64,000 nucleotides of DNA from Agromyces albus. Lineage in GTDB: Bacteria > Actinomycetota > Actinomycetes > Actinomycetales > Microbacteriaceae. The stretch covers positions 1,736,001 to 1,800,000 of the forward strand of contig NZ_JAUSWX010000001.1 in NCBI RefSeq assembly GCF_030815405.1. The letters are read 5' to 3'. The position numbers and the translations under genes were made by a program. Shown here piece by piece: positions 48,999 to 59,927 of this stretch (positions within the stretch are counted from its first letter, which is position 1; every line of letters begins with the position of its first letter). A model generated the notes under the pieces. It was not told where the DNA came from, did not search any database, and saw only the letters and a program-made list of their open reading frames with translations.

Positions 48999-51041
48999 AT
49001 GGGCGATCAGACGAACCCGTTCCTCGAACCGAGTCCGCTCCCGTACCTGCTTCCGCAGTTCGCCCTCATCGGGTCCGAGCACTATCGCGAGGCGATCACG
49101 ATCGGCATGCGCGAGCAGCGCGACGAGGTCGAGGCGATCGCGGCCAGCACCGAACCGGCATCCTTCTCGAACACGATCGTCGCGCTCGAGCGATCGGGCG
49201 AGTTGCTGCGGCGAGTGCTCCCCGTCTTCGAGAATGCGAGCTCGGCGAACTCCGACGACGCGATCGACGCCATCGAGTCGGAGTTCGCGCCGCTGTTGTC
49301 GGCGCACCGCGATGCGATCCGGCTCGACCCGCGGCTGTACGCCCGCATCGACACCCTCCGCGCCGCTGCCGATGAACTCGATCTCGATGCCGAGTCGGCG
49401 TACCTGCTCGAGCGATACCACCGCGAGGCGACCCTCGCGGGCGCCGCCCTCGACGAGGCCGAGCGCGAACGGCTGACTGCGCTGAACGAGCGCATCTCGA
49501 CGCTCACGACCGCGTTCCAGCAGCACCTGCTCGCCGACACGAACGACCTCGCGCTCCACCTCGCCGACGAGGCCGAGCTCGCGGGCCTCGATTCCGGCAC
49601 GAAGTCGGCCGCGCGCGAGGCTGCGAGCGCCCGCGGCCTCGACGGCTGGCTGCTCACGCTCGTGTTACCGACGAGCCAACCGGCGCTCGCGAACCTGGAG
49701 TCGCCCGAGGTGCGCGACCGGCTCCTCGCGGCCTCGCGGGCTCGCGGATGCCGCGGCGGCGAGCACGACACGCGCGCGACGCTCCTCGAGCTCGTGCGCC
49801 TCCGCGCCGAGCGGGCACGCCTCCTGGGCTTCCCGAACCATGCGGCGGCGGTCACCGCCGACGAGACGGCGGGGACGCCCGAGGCGGTCGCCGCGTTGCT
49901 CGAGCGCCTCGCGCCGATCGCCGCCGACAATGCGCGCCGCGAGGCCGCCGATCTCGCAACGCGAGCGGCGCAGCTCGGGCAACGTGCCGTCACGGCATCC
50001 GACTGGGCCTTCCTGACCGAGCAGGTGCGCGCCGAGCGGTACGCCGTCGACCTGCAGGCGATGCGCCCGTACTTCGAGTTCGAGCGCGTGCTGCGCGACG
50101 GCGTCTTCCACGCGGCGACGCTGCTCTACGGGGTACAGTTCAGCGAGCGCACCGATCTCATCGGGTACCACGCCGACACCAGGATCTTCGAGGTGACCGA
50201 AGACGACGGCTCACCCGTCGGCATGTACCTCATCGACCCGTACACTCGTGACTCCAAACGCGGCGGGGCCTGGATGAGCTCCCTCGTCGAGCAGTCCGCG
50301 CTCGCCGGCACGCTTCCTGTCGTCGTCAACAACCTCAACGTGTCGAAGCCGGCTGCGGGCGAGCCGACGCTGCTCACGTTCGACGAGACCGAGACCCTCT
50401 TCCACGAGTTCGGCCACGCACTCCACGGGCTCTTCGCGCGCGTGAGCTACCCGTCGCAGGCCGGCACGAACGTGTATCGCGACTTCGTCGAGTTCCCGAG
50501 CCAGGTGAACGAGATGTGGATGCTCCGCCCCGAGGTGCTCGGCAACTACGCCGTGCATCACCAGACGGGCGAGCGGATGCCGCAAGAGCTCGTCGACCGC
50601 CTGCTCGAGTCGCGCGGCTTCAACGAGGGCTACTCCACGACGGAGTACCTCGCTGCGGCAATGCTCGACCAGGCCTGGCACCGGCTGGCCGCCGACGACC
50701 TCGTCACGGATGTCGAGGCGTTCGAGCACTCCGCGCTCCACGCGGCGGGGCTCGACGACGCGCTCGTTCCGCCCCGGTACGCGAGCACGTACTTCGCGCA
50801 CGTCTTCGCGGGCGGCTACGACGCCGGCTACTACTCCTACATCTGGAGCGAGGTGCCGGGCGCCGACGCCATCGAGTGGTTCGAGGAGCACGGCGGAGCA
50901 ACGCGTGAGAACGGCGAACGGTTCCGGGGCCACCTGCTCGCGATCGGCGGCAGCAAGGACCCGCTCGAGGCGTACCGGGAGTTCCGCGGGCAGGATGCCG
51001 CGATCGAGCCGCTGCTCAGGCGACGGGGCTTGGCCGGTTGA
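48999..51041 (+). CDS. M3-family metallopeptidase (peptidyl-dipeptidase Dcp-like)
   Basis: A 680-residue zinc peptidase of the M3A group, cytosolic as no signal is seen. The zinc site HEFGH occurs in ETLFHEFGHALHGLF near residue 468, with the third ligand Glu in FVEFPSQVNEMW about 27 residues later. GYDAGYYSYIWSEVPGADA near the C-terminus is typical of Dcp/OpdA and provides substrate-binding Tyr residues. It trims peptides, probably removing dipeptides. Its stop directly abuts the sufT stop on the other strand. Confidence 0.93.
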   Translation: MGDQTNPFLEPSPLPYLLPQFALIGSEHYREAITIGMREQRDEVEAIAASTEPASFSNTIVALERSGELLRRVLPVFENASSANSDDAIDAIESEFAPLLSAHRDAIRLDPRLYARIDTLRAAADELDLDAESAYLLERYHREATLAGAALDEAERERLTALNERISTLTTAFQQHLLADTNDLALHLADEAELAGLDSGTKSAAREAASARGLDGWLLTLVLPTSQPALANLESPEVRDRLLAASRARGCRGGEHDTRATLLELVRLRAERARLLGFPNHAAAVTADETAGTPEAVAALLERLAPIAADNARREAADLATRAAQLGQRAVTASDWAFLTEQVRAERYAVDLQAMRPYFEFERVLRDGVFHAATLLYGVQFSERTDLIGYHADTRIFEVTEDDGSPVGMYLIDPYTRDSKRGGAWMSSLVEQSALAGTLPVVVNNLNVSKPAAGEPTLLTFDETETLFHEFGHALHGLFARVSYPSQAGTNVYRDFVEFPSQVNEMWMLRPEVLGNYAVHHQTGERMPQELVDRLLESRGFNEGYSTTEYLAAAMLDQAWHRLAADDLVTDVEAFEHSALHAAGLDDALVPPRYASTYFAHVFAGGYDAGYYSYIWSEVPGADAIEWFEEHGGATRENGERFRGHLLAIGGSKDPLEAYREFRGQDAAIEPLLRRRGLAG

Positions 51042-51371
51042 TCAGATCGCGAAGCCGAGGGCGCGCATCATGTCGCGTCCGTCGTCGGTGATGCGCTCAG
51101 GACCCCACGGCGGCATCCAGACCCAGTTGATGCGGAACGCGTCGACGGTGCCGTCGAGTGCCTCGGCGGTCTGCTCTTCGATGACGTCGGTGAGGGGGCA
51201 TCCGGCGCTCGTGAGCGTCATGTGGATGATGAGGGCGTCGTTCTCCTCATCCCAGCCGAGGTCGTAGATGAGCCCGAGATCGACGATGTTGACGCCGAGC
51301 TCAGGGTCCATGACGTCTTTCAGCGCCTCGGTGACCTGGTCGAAGCGCTCAGGAGCGAGTGAGGTGACCAT
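51042..51371 (-). CDS. sufT: Fe-S assembly factor SufT-like (DUF59)
   Basis: A 109-residue MIP18/DUF59 protein. Marks: ALKDVMDPELGVNIVDLGLIY, the conserved Cys in LTSAGCPLTDVIEEQ, and VWMPPWGPERIT. SufT-type proteins help mature Fe-S proteins under high demand. It is the last gene of the suf operon, 9 nt after sufC. Confidence 0.94.
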   Translation of the reverse strand: MVTSLAPERFDQVTEALKDVMDPELGVNIVDLGLIYDLGWDEENDALIIHMTLTSAGCPLTDVIEEQTAEALDGTVDAFRINWVWMPPWGPERITDDGRDMMRALGFAI

Positions 51372-51380
51372 GTCAGCAGT

Positions 51381-52142
<762 letters not shown>

Positions 52143-52192
52143 GTTCGTGTGTGGTCTCTTTCGGTAGCCGGCCGCTCGGGCCGGAGGCTGTG

Positions 52193-52519
52193 TCAGACGG
52201 TCAGGGTGACCGAGGGATCGATGTGGACGCCGCCGTCGACGAGCTCGACGCGGAAGACCGGCACCGGTTCGTAGGCGGGCAGGGTGAGTGGCTTGCCGGT
52301 GCGGAGCGAGAACTTGGAGCCGTGCGCCCAGCACTCGAGGGTGTCGTCTTCGACGAACCCCTCGGCCAGCGAGATGTCGCCGTGCGTGCAGGTGTCGCCG
52401 ATCGCGAAGATGTCGCCGGCCGAGTCCTTCACGACCGCGATGGGGATTCCGTCGATGACGAAGCGGGCCGCCTGGTCGACGGCCAGCTCATCGATGCTGC
52501 AGACGCGAACGGATGCCAC
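52193..52519 (-). CDS. Rieske [2Fe-2S] ferredoxin-like protein in the suf operon
   Basis: A 108-residue Rieske protein of the small non-haem oxygenase ferredoxin type. Cluster ligands are the CTH of DTCTHGDISL and the CWAH of LECWAHGSKF. In actinobacteria this gene sits inside suf operons, suggesting electron delivery during cluster assembly or a cluster target; the precise role is not established. GTG start, one base after the sufD stop. Confidence 0.92.
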   Translation of the reverse strand: MASVRVCSIDELAVDQAARFVIDGIPIAVVKDSAGDIFAIGDTCTHGDISLAEGFVEDDTLECWAHGSKFSLRTGKPLTLPAYEPVPVFRVELVDGGVHIDPSVTLTV

Positions 52520-52520
52520 G

Positions 52521-53702
52521 TCAGCTCCCCAGGAGCTCAGACTCGATCGCGGCAGTCAGCCGCTCCTCGAGGTCGGGTGAGCCGATCTTCTGCACGATCT
52601 CCAGGAGGAAGCCGCGCACCACGAGGCGTCGCGCTTCGTCTTCGCGGATGCCGCGCGCCATCAGGTAGAACAACTGCTCGTCGTCGAATCGGCCGGTCGC
52701 ACTCGCGTGCCCGGCGCCGGCGATGTCGCCGGTCTCGATCTCGAGGTTCGGCACGGAGTCGGCACGTGTGCCGTCGGTGAGCACGAGGTTGCGGTTCTGC
52801 TCGTAGCTGTCGGTGCCGACCGCCGCGTTGCCGATGAGCACGTCGCCGATCCACACCGTGCGGGCGCCCTGACCCTGGAGCGCACCCTTGTAGGTGACGC
52901 GGCTGCGCGTGTGCGGGGCGTCATGGTGAACGAACACCTGCTGCTCGAGGTGCTGGCCGGCGTCGGCGAAGTACAGGCCGAGCGCCTCGATGTCGGAGCC
53001 CTGCTCGGCGAGGTGGGTCGACGGATTCACTCGCACGACCTTGCCGCCGAGCGAGACGACGATGTGCTTGAGGAACGCGTCGCGGTCGAGGCGGGCGAAG
53101 TGGCTCGCGAGGTGCACCGCGTCGTCGTTCCACTCCTGGAGCGCGACGACGGTGAGCAACGCGCCTTCGCCGACGATGATCTCGACGTTCTCCGAGAGCC
53201 GGGCGTCGCCGATTCCGCGCAGCACGACGAGGCCGCGGCTGTTCGGCGCCGCCTCGATGATCGTGTGCGCTGCGCGCGGCGTGGCGCCGAGGCCGGAGCG
53301 GGTGACCGCGACGACCTTCTCGTCTTCACCGGTGACGGCGATGAGCAGCGCTTCGTCGAACGAGCTCCACGCGTTGGCGGCGGCCCGCTCCTCAGGGATG
53401 CCGGCGCGGCCGATGCGTGTGTCGCCGCGGTCAATCCAGGAGACCTCCACGCCCGCGGCATCCGTCGCCTCGATCTCGAGTCGTGAGCCGTCGAGTTCGC
53501 CACCGGTGAGGTCGGCGAACGTGGCGACGGGCGAGAGCTTCCACTCGTGCTCGCGGCCGGTGACCTGCGCGAAGTCGTCGACGTTCACGGAGCGGAATCG
53601 CTCGGATCGCGTCTGGACGGGCACGACGGGGCCGTCGGTGTGCGGTCGGAAACCGTGCTGCTCGGCGGTGGGCATAGCTGTGCTCTGCGTTGCGGCGGCC
53701 AT
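52521..53702 (-). CDS. sufD: Fe-S assembly scaffold subunit SufD
   Basis: A 393-residue SufD, partner of SufB in the SufBC2D scaffold. The beta-helix core has RVTYKGALQGQGARTVWIGD and the C-terminal ATGRFDDEQLFYLMARGI, followed by EARRLVVRGFLLEIV. The sequence before the core is Thr/Gln-rich. It starts 2 nt after the sufB stop, so the two are coupled. Confidence 0.95.
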   Translation of the reverse strand: MAAATQSTAMPTAEQHGFRPHTDGPVVPVQTRSERFRSVNVDDFAQVTGREHEWKLSPVATFADLTGGELDGSRLEIEATDAAGVEVSWIDRGDTRIGRAGIPEERAAANAWSSFDEALLIAVTGEDEKVVAVTRSGLGATPRAAHTIIEAAPNSRGLVVLRGIGDARLSENVEIIVGEGALLTVVALQEWNDDAVHLASHFARLDRDAFLKHIVVSLGGKVVRVNPSTHLAEQGSDIEALGLYFADAGQHLEQQVFVHHDAPHTRSRVTYKGALQGQGARTVWIGDVLIGNAAVGTDSYEQNRNLVLTDGTRADSVPNLEIETGDIAGAGHASATGRFDDEQLFYLMARGIREDEARRLVVRGFLLEIVQKIGSPDLEERLTAAIESELLGS

Positions 53703-53704
53703 TC

Positions 53705-55123
53705 TTAACCGACCGATCCTTCCATGCCCATCTCGATGAGCTTGTTGAGTTCCATCGCGTACTCCATCGGGAGCTCGCGGGCGATCGGTTCGATGAAGCC
53801 GCGCACGATCATGGCCATCGCCTCGTCTTCGGGCAGGCCGCGGCTCATCAGGTAGAAGAGCTGCTCCTCGCTCACTTTCGAGACCGTCGCCTCGTGGCCG
53901 AGCTTCACGTCGTCGACGCGGATGTCGATCGCGGGGTAGGTGTCGGACCGGGAGATGGTGTCGACGAGGAGGGCGTCGCAGCGCACGGTGTTGGCCGAGT
54001 GATGCGCGTTGGCATCGATGCGGACCTCACCGCGGTACCCCGCACGACCGCCGCCGCGGGCGATCGACTTCGAGACGATCGACGACTGCGTGTACGGCGC
54101 CATGTGGATCATCTTCGCGCCGGCGTCTTGATGCTGGCCCGGGCCCGCGAACGCGACCGAGAGCGTCTCGCCCTTGGCGTGCTCGCCCATGAGGAAGATC
54201 GATGGGTACTTCATCGTGACCTTCGAGCCGATGTTGCCGTCGATCCACTCCATGGTGGCGCCTTCGGCAGCGGTGGCGCGCTTGGTGACGAGGTTGTAGA
54301 CGTTGTTCGACCAGTTCTGGATCGTCGTGTAGCGAACGCGGGCGTTCTTCTTCACGATGATCTCGACGACGGCCGAGTGCAGCGAGTCGGACTTGTAGAT
54401 CGGGGCGGTGCAGCCCTCGATGTAGTGCACGTAGCTGCCCTCGTCGGCGATGATCAGCGTGCGCTCGAACTGGCCCATGTTCTCGGTGTTGATGCGGAAG
54501 TAGGCCTGCAGCGGGATCTCGACGTGCACGCCCGGCGGCACGTAGACGAACGATCCGCCCGACCACACGGCCGTGTTCAGCGCAGCGAACTTGTTGTCGC
54601 CCGCGGGGATCACGGTCCCGAAGTACTCCTCGAAGAACTCGGGGTGCTCGCGAAGCGCCGTGTCGGTGTCCATGAAGATGACGCCCTGACGCTCGAGCTC
54701 TTCGTTGATCTGGTGGTAGACCACCTCGGACTCGTACTGGGCGGCGACGCCCGCGACGAGGCGCTGGCGCTCAGCCTCGGGGATGCCGAGCTTCTCGTAG
54801 GTGTTCTTGATGTCGTCGGGCAGGTCTTCCCAGGTCTGGGCCTGCTTCTCGGTGGAGCGCACGAAGTACTTGATGTTGTCGAAGTCGATCTCCGAGAGAT
54901 CTGCACCCCACGTGGGCATCGGCTTGCGCTCGAAGAGCTGCAGCGCGCGCTGCCGGCGCTGGAGCATCCATTCGGGCTCGCTCTTCAGCGCCGAGATGTC
55001 GGCCACCACCTGGGGCGAGATGCCGCGGCGGGCAGATGCCCCGGCCGCGTCGGAGTCGGCCCAACCGAACTCGTAGACTCCGAGTCCTGCAAGTTCTGGG
55101 CGGTCGATCAGTACGTCCGTCAT
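53705..55123 (-). CDS. sufB: Fe-S assembly scaffold subunit SufB
   Basis: A 472-residue SufB, the scaffold on which Fe-S clusters are built. Marks: [59 protein letters not shown], and the conserved Cys in [13 protein letters not shown]. No intein interrupts it, unlike some mycobacterial SufB. It is the first gene of sufB-sufD-Rieske-sufC-sufT. The desulphurase SufS and SufU are not in this window. Confidence 0.97.
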   Translation of the reverse strand: MTDVLIDRPELAGLGVYEFGWADSDAAGASARRGISPQVVADISALKSEPEWMLQRRQRALQLFERKPMPTWGADLSEIDFDNIKYFVRSTEKQAQTWEDLPDDIKNTYEKLGIPEAERQRLVAGVAAQYESEVVYHQINEELERQGVIFMDTDTALREHPEFFEEYFGTVIPAGDNKFAALNTAVWSGGSFVYVPPGVHVEIPLQAYFRINTENMGQFERTLIIADEGSYVHYIEGCTAPIYKSDSLHSAVVEIIVKKNARVRYTTIQNWSNNVYNLVTKRATAAEGATMEWIDGNIGSKVTMKYPSIFLMGEHAKGETLSVAFAGPGQHQDAGAKMIHMAPYTQSSIVSKSIARGGGRAGYRGEVRIDANAHHSANTVRCDALLVDTISRSDTYPAIDIRVDDVKLGHEATVSKVSEEQLFYLMSRGLPEDEAMAMIVRGFIEPIARELPMEYAMELNKLIEMGMEGSVG

Positions 55124-55382
55124 GCTCTCCCTCTTCTCCTCCCGTGCAACCGGTTATCAGTCCGGCTCATTCCCCTCGCGAGTCGAGGTGCTCGGGATCG
55201 GGCGATGATGTGCGGGTGGCTCCAGTGCGAACCTAAGATGGCTGGGAACCCGCATCGCGCGTTGTCGCGCGCCTCGCGGGAATCTCCAACCCTTCAAGTC
55301 TATAGGGTCGCACTGCCGGTGGGTCAGTACTGTCAGTACTCCCAGTACCGTCACAGCGCGCCCGGATCAGGATCGAACGAGC
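55124..55382. promoter_or_regulatory. Divergent sufB/ctaA promoter region with three CAGTAC repeats
   Basis: CAGTAC occurs at 55325-55330, 55334-55339 and 55343-55348, exactly 9 bp apart. On the minus strand a possible suf promoter has CTGACC, 17 bp, TATAGA (about 55302-55330), so the repeats abut or overlap its -35. No gene is seen in the 259 nt. Confidence 0.6.
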
Positions 55383-56321
55383 GTGAATCGGCTCAGCGAG
55401 TGGCTGCCAGATCGACTCGACGGCAAGGTCCGCCTCGTGGCATGGCTCTCGTTCATCGCCGAGACGATGATCATCGCCACCGGCGGCGCCGTGCGGCTGA
55501 CCGGTTCGGGCCTCGGCTGCCCCACCTGGCCGACGTGCACGGCCGACTCGCTCGTGCCCACCGAAGAGCTCGACTACCACAGCCTCATCGAGTTCGGGAA
55601 CCGCATGATGACGGGCGTCGTCGGCATCATCGCCCTCGTGCTCTTCGTGCTCGTCTGGCGCATCCGCGCCGAGCGGCGCGACCTCTTCACTCTCGCGTTC
55701 ATCGTCGGCGCCGGGGTCGTCGCCCAGGCGATCGTCGGCGGCATCACCGTGTGGACGGGCCTCAACCCGTTCATCGTGGGCTTCCACTACGTCTCCTCGC
55801 TCGTGCTCGTGTGCGTCTCGGCCGCGTTCATCGCCCGCATGGACCAGTCCCCCGGGCCGCGCGAACGTGCCGTGCCGGGTTGGTACGCCGGGCTCACGCA
55901 CGCGACGAGCGCGGTGCTCGTGATCACGATCGTCTTCGGCGTGCTCACCACCGGCTCCGGGCCCCACTCCGGCGACACGGATGCCGGTCGCACCGGATTC
56001 GACTCCGAGCTCCTCGAGCATGTGCACGCCTGGCCCGGCTATGCGCTCCTCGCCCTCACGCTCGCACTCGCCGCCGCAGCGTGGCAACTTCGCCTGCCGA
56101 CGCTGCGCTGGGCGCTCGCGCTCCTCGCGGTCGAGCTCGTGCAGGTGACAATCGGACTCATCCAGGCCCGCTCGGGCCTGCCGCCCCTGCTCGTCGGCGT
56201 CCACATGGTGCTCGCCGCCCTCACGGCCGCCGCGATGACGGTGGTCGTGCTGCGGATCAAGCGTCCCGTGGGCACGCCGCAGTCGCAGTCGGAGACGCCG
56301 GCCGCGGCATCCGCTCGCTGA
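55383..56321 (+). CDS. ctaA: Haem A synthase (CtaA/Cox15)
   Basis: A 312-residue membrane enzyme oxidising haem O to haem A for aa3-type cytochrome oxidase. Eight hydrophobic segments. Haem-ligand His residues lie in LIEFGNRMMTG-type and FIVGFHYVSSLVL segments and in LLEHVHAWPGYALLAL and LLVGVHMVLAAL. The loop GLGCPTWPTCTADSL has the conserved Cys pair. GTG start. It is divergent from the suf operon; ctaB, the preceding enzyme of the pathway, lies about 4 kb downstream on the other strand. Confidence 0.95.
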   Translation: MNRLSEWLPDRLDGKVRLVAWLSFIAETMIIATGGAVRLTGSGLGCPTWPTCTADSLVPTEELDYHSLIEFGNRMMTGVVGIIALVLFVLVWRIRAERRDLFTLAFIVGAGVVAQAIVGGITVWTGLNPFIVGFHYVSSLVLVCVSAAFIARMDQSPGPRERAVPGWYAGLTHATSAVLVITIVFGVLTTGSGPHSGDTDAGRTGFDSELLEHVHAWPGYALLALTLALAAAAWQLRLPTLRWALALLAVELVQVTIGLIQARSGLPPLLVGVHMVLAALTAAAMTVVVLRIKRPVGTPQSQSETPAAASAR

Positions 56322-56353
56322 GACACCCCTCGATGCACGGAAGGGAACCCAGC

Positions 56354-56971
56354 ATGCGCATCGAACACCGAGGCGGCCGACCGCAGGTCGACCCGTCCGC
56401 GTACGTCGCGCCCACGGCGGTGCTCTCGGGGGCCGTGACGGTCGGGCCTGGCGCGCGCATCCTGCACGGAGCCGTGCTCACCGCCGAGGACGGCGAAGTG
56501 CGGATCGGTGCGCGTGTCGTCATCATGGAGCACGCGCTCATCCGTGGCCGAGCGACGCATCCTGCCGTGGTCGGCGACGACGTCATGATCGGCCCGCACA
56601 CGCACGTCAATGGCGCGATCGTCGAATCGGAGGCGTTCATCGCGACCGGAGCTTCGCTCTTCCCCGGCGCGGTCGTCGGAACCGGCGCCGAGGTCCGGAT
56701 CAACGGCGTCGTGCAGGTCAACAGCCGTGTCGAGCCCGGATCGGTCGTCCCGATCGGGTGGATCGCCGTGGGCAACCCCGCCACCATCCTGCCTCCGGAG
56801 CGCCACGAAGAGATCTGGGCGATCCAGCGCGGTCTCGACTTCACGGGCACCGTCTACGGCACTCCGGCGCCCTCGGGCATGCGCGAGATCATGCGGCGGC
56901 AGTCCGAGTACTACGGGGCGCACACCAATGACGTGGTGCTCGACGCGGGCGAGTCGTCCAACGGCACCTGA
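56354..56971 (+). CDS. Gamma-carbonic-anhydrase-like hexapeptide-repeat protein
   Basis: A 205-residue left-handed beta-helix protein. Hexapeptide repeats are visible (VAPTAVLSGAVTVGPGARI, then VVGDDVMIGPHTHVNGAIV, FIATGASLFPGAVVGTGAEV). His residues in MEHALIRGRATH and GPHTHVNG could bind the metal at the trimer interface as in gamma-carbonic anhydrases, but an acyl- or acetyltransferase is not excluded. ATG at 56354 is preferred because GGAAGGGA lies 7-8 nt upstream; ATG at 56333 is also in frame. Confidence 0.85.
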   Translation: MRIEHRGGRPQVDPSAYVAPTAVLSGAVTVGPGARILHGAVLTAEDGEVRIGARVVIMEHALIRGRATHPAVVGDDVMIGPHTHVNGAIVESEAFIATGASLFPGAVVGTGAEVRINGVVQVNSRVEPGSVVPIGWIAVGNPATILPPERHEEIWAIQRGLDFTGTVYGTPAPSGMREIMRRQSEYYGAHTNDVVLDAGESSNGT

Positions 56972-57008
56972 GTCGCCCATCGGCGAGCGGCGGCCGAGGG
57001 CGCGCCCA

Positions 57009-59897
57009 TCAGCGGTTCCGGGCGATTCGATGCACGAGACCGGCGAGCTCAACCCGGTTCGCGGTGCCGGTCTTCGCGAGCAGGTGCGATACGTGGGAGC
57101 TCACCGTCTTCTCGCTGATCGTCAACGCGCGAGCAATCTCGGAATATGTGCGACCGACGGCAACGAGGTCGAGGATCTCGCGTTCCCGAGCGGTGAACCC
57201 GTGCAACGCCGCGGGCTCCACCGACGACGCGGCGACCGGCTCGGCTGTAGCGATGCGCGCCCTGGTCGCGAGCTCCCTCAATTCCTCCTCCACCGGCCGG
57301 GCGCACAGGCGCCCCGCGAGGGCGAGGCCGTCGCGGAGCATCGCGGCGCCGCGCGACCGATCACGTAGGCCACCGAGGAGCGCCTCGGCCGCTCTCCAAG
57401 TCGAGTACGCCTCCTCCCAGAGCAGGTTGCCCCTCGCGCACTCCGTCACTGCTGTGACCCACGCCTCTGCTTGACGGGGGTCGCTGCGGGCGCGGAATCG
57501 CTCAGCCACGTACATGGCGTCGAGCGCGACGATCTGGTGCTCCCACAGTTCCGTCGACGGTCCGATGTCCCTGATCACGTGGGGGAAGCGCGCAACGAGT
57601 GCATCCAGCTCGTCGTGAACCTCCGCCGCCGCACGACCTTCGTCTCGTGCGGCTTGCACCTGGTCGGCGAGCGCTCGTGCCGCGAGCGGCATGAGCCATT
57701 CGCACATCGTCGGCGCGATCCCCTCGGTCGATGCCCCAGCGAGCGCCGCGCGGAACGCACCCGCCGGGTCGCCGGCGCCGAGTCGCACCTCCGCGCGCAC
57801 GGTGGCGAACTCGAACGCGAGGAACTGCGAGCCCGCCACGATCAGTTCGTCGGCTCGTTGGAGGTGGTTCTCCGCTTCGCTCTGGCGTCCCTGCCACGTG
57901 GCGAGGCGGGCGGCCGTCAGCCTCGCGCTCACGTCAGCCAACGGTCCCGGGTCGGAGCCGAGCACGAGCCGGAGGCATTCCTCGCACTCTCGCCACGAGC
58001 CGACATCCATCCGGCCCGCGGCCTCGCTCGCGGAGACCCAGGCGAGGTAGGCATGCGGCGCGCCGTGCGTCTCCATCTGCTCTCGACGCCGGCGGAGGAG
58101 CTCGGCGAACCCCTCGGCACCTCGCATGTCCAGTGCGTTGCCCTCCCATAACACCGCGTGCGTGCAGGCCCACCAGTCGCGAACGCGCATGGCGCAGTCG
58201 ATCCCCTCTCGTGCGAACGCCGCCGCCCTCGCGCCGTCGCCCGCCTGAGCGGCGCCCATCGCGTTCGCGCCGAGTGCATAGGCGAGCGCACGAGTGTCGC
58301 CTGACGCACGTGCCACCTCGAGAGCGCGGCGAGCGTGTTCATGCGCGTCCGGGCTGTCGTGCCACAACTCGGCGTGTGCGAGCTCGGCCAACGCAAGTGC
58401 GTACTCGGAACTCGACGGCGCAACCTGCGAGAGCCGAACGGCCTCCCGCATCTCCGCTTGATCGATGAACGAGAGTCCCATCGAGAAGCGAAGGTGCATG
58501 CGACGCACGAGGAGCTCGGACGCGACGAGCGGCGATGTCGCCCGATCGGTACGGTCGAGGAGCTGCTCGACGGCGTCCAATTCGTCGGCATGTGCGCCGA
58601 CTTCTGCGGCCGCCGAGCGAAGTCTCCGAAGCAGGTCGTCGAGCGATACCGCGACGTCCGTCAGCTCTGGGCGCAGCGTGACGGCGCGCCGCAGCAGACG
58701 GAGGCGTTCGGCGGCGCCGCCTGAAACGCCGATCGCCTCGGACGCGACGAGTGCCCAGTCATACCCTGCGCGGGCGTCGCCCGCGCGGTAGCGGTGGTCC
58801 GCGATGGCCACGACGGTCTCCAAGTCGGTCGAACCGCTCGTGAATCGAGCCTCGAGTAGCTCCGCGAATCTCACGTGCCACACGCGTCGTTCGTCCTGGG
58901 CGAGCACGGCCTCCAGCACCTCCACGTTCATCGGGTGGTGGAACCAGAACGCGCCGTCGGCTTGCAGGTCGAGAGTCCCCGCGTCCACCGCGGCGTGGAG
59001 CCGATCCCTGACTTCGTCGACCTCGGTCGTGCCCACGACCCGGGCCAGCTCGTCAGCGTGCATGGCGGCGCCACCGACCGCCAGGACCGTCGCAAGTTCC
59101 CGGGTGGGAGCGGGAAGGCGGTACCAGGACTGCAGGACCGCAGATCTGAGGTCCGAAGGGAACGTCTCCGACACGTTCCGCGCGTTCGGGAAGAGCCCAG
59201 CGACGATCAGCCGGTTGAAGTACGGGTTCCCTCTCGTTCGGCGGTGTACATCCTCGATGAGTGATTGATGCGCCGATGCGCCGAGCAATGCGCTGATCTG
59301 CTGCCCCGTCTCCGGGCGGCCGAGTGGATCGAGGTCGAGTTCGGTGACGCGGGGCAGTCGACGGACGTCCGCGAGCCAACGCTGCAGCGGGTGGCCCGCG
59401 CCGACCTCTTCGCGACGGATCGTCGCCACCAGTGCGAGACGCCGACGCACCGGGCCCGCCAACACGTACATGAGCGTGTCGAGCGTGCTGCGATCTGCCC
59501 ATTGGAGATCGTCGATGACGAAGGTCACGTGTTGGAGCTCGCACAGCTCATCCAGCCACGCGTCGAAGTGCACGGCGTAGTCGCGCTCCTCTCCTGTGTC
59601 GACCGAGTCGGGCGGTGCCGGCTCAGGGCGGCCGAAGCCGCGCAGGGCTGAACGGATCGGAAGCAGCGGTATGGACATCGACGTCAGCGGCAGGCATGTG
59701 CCGACAAGAGTGAAGGCGTCCGGGAGCGTCGCGCAGGCCCGCGCGACGAGCGCGGTCTTCCCGACGCCCGCGTCACCGGAGACGACCAGCGCCTGCGCTT
59801 CCCCACCCGCCGCGCGATGAAGCAGCGATCGGATGCTGCCGAGCTCCCGTTCGCGTCCGATGAATACCGAGTCCAACGGCTCGGATGGCACGGCCAC
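57009..59897 (-). CDS. Large ATP-binding LuxR-family (LAL) transcriptional regulator
   Basis: A 962-residue LAL regulator. The N-terminal AAA/STAND ATPase has Walker A GDAGVGKTALVARAC (about residue 35) and Walker B VTFVIDDLQWADRST. The middle is TPR-like helical repeats. The C-terminal 65 residues are a LuxR HTH (GFTAREREILDLVAVGRTYS, IARALTISEKTVSSHV). MalT-type proteins of this build sense a small ligand and activate a few genes. The nearest divergent gene encodes a small exported peptide. GTG at 59897 is chosen; GTG at 59891 is possible. Confidence 0.92.
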   Translation of the reverse strand: MAVPSEPLDSVFIGRERELGSIRSLLHRAAGGEAQALVVSGDAGVGKTALVARACATLPDAFTLVGTCLPLTSMSIPLLPIRSALRGFGRPEPAPPDSVDTGEERDYAVHFDAWLDELCELQHVTFVIDDLQWADRSTLDTLMYVLAGPVRRRLALVATIRREEVGAGHPLQRWLADVRRLPRVTELDLDPLGRPETGQQISALLGASAHQSLIEDVHRRTRGNPYFNRLIVAGLFPNARNVSETFPSDLRSAVLQSWYRLPAPTRELATVLAVGGAAMHADELARVVGTTEVDEVRDRLHAAVDAGTLDLQADGAFWFHHPMNVEVLEAVLAQDERRVWHVRFAELLEARFTSGSTDLETVVAIADHRYRAGDARAGYDWALVASEAIGVSGGAAERLRLLRRAVTLRPELTDVAVSLDDLLRRLRSAAAEVGAHADELDAVEQLLDRTDRATSPLVASELLVRRMHLRFSMGLSFIDQAEMREAVRLSQVAPSSSEYALALAELAHAELWHDSPDAHEHARRALEVARASGDTRALAYALGANAMGAAQAGDGARAAAFAREGIDCAMRVRDWWACTHAVLWEGNALDMRGAEGFAELLRRRREQMETHGAPHAYLAWVSASEAAGRMDVGSWRECEECLRLVLGSDPGPLADVSARLTAARLATWQGRQSEAENHLQRADELIVAGSQFLAFEFATVRAEVRLGAGDPAGAFRAALAGASTEGIAPTMCEWLMPLAARALADQVQAARDEGRAAAEVHDELDALVARFPHVIRDIGPSTELWEHQIVALDAMYVAERFRARSDPRQAEAWVTAVTECARGNLLWEEAYSTWRAAEALLGGLRDRSRGAAMLRDGLALAGRLCARPVEEELRELATRARIATAEPVAASSVEPAALHGFTAREREILDLVAVGRTYSEIARALTISEKTVSSHVSHLLAKTGTANRVELAGLVHRIARNR

Positions 59898-59927
59898 GTG
59901 GCAAGTCTGACACCGAACCCCGCGCAA

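Noticed and set aside
53690..56971. A 1093-codon open frame on the plus strand across suf and ctaA
   Set aside because: Only its last 205 codons (gamma-carbonic-anhydrase-like gene) are real; the rest is antisense to sufB or out of frame with ctaA.
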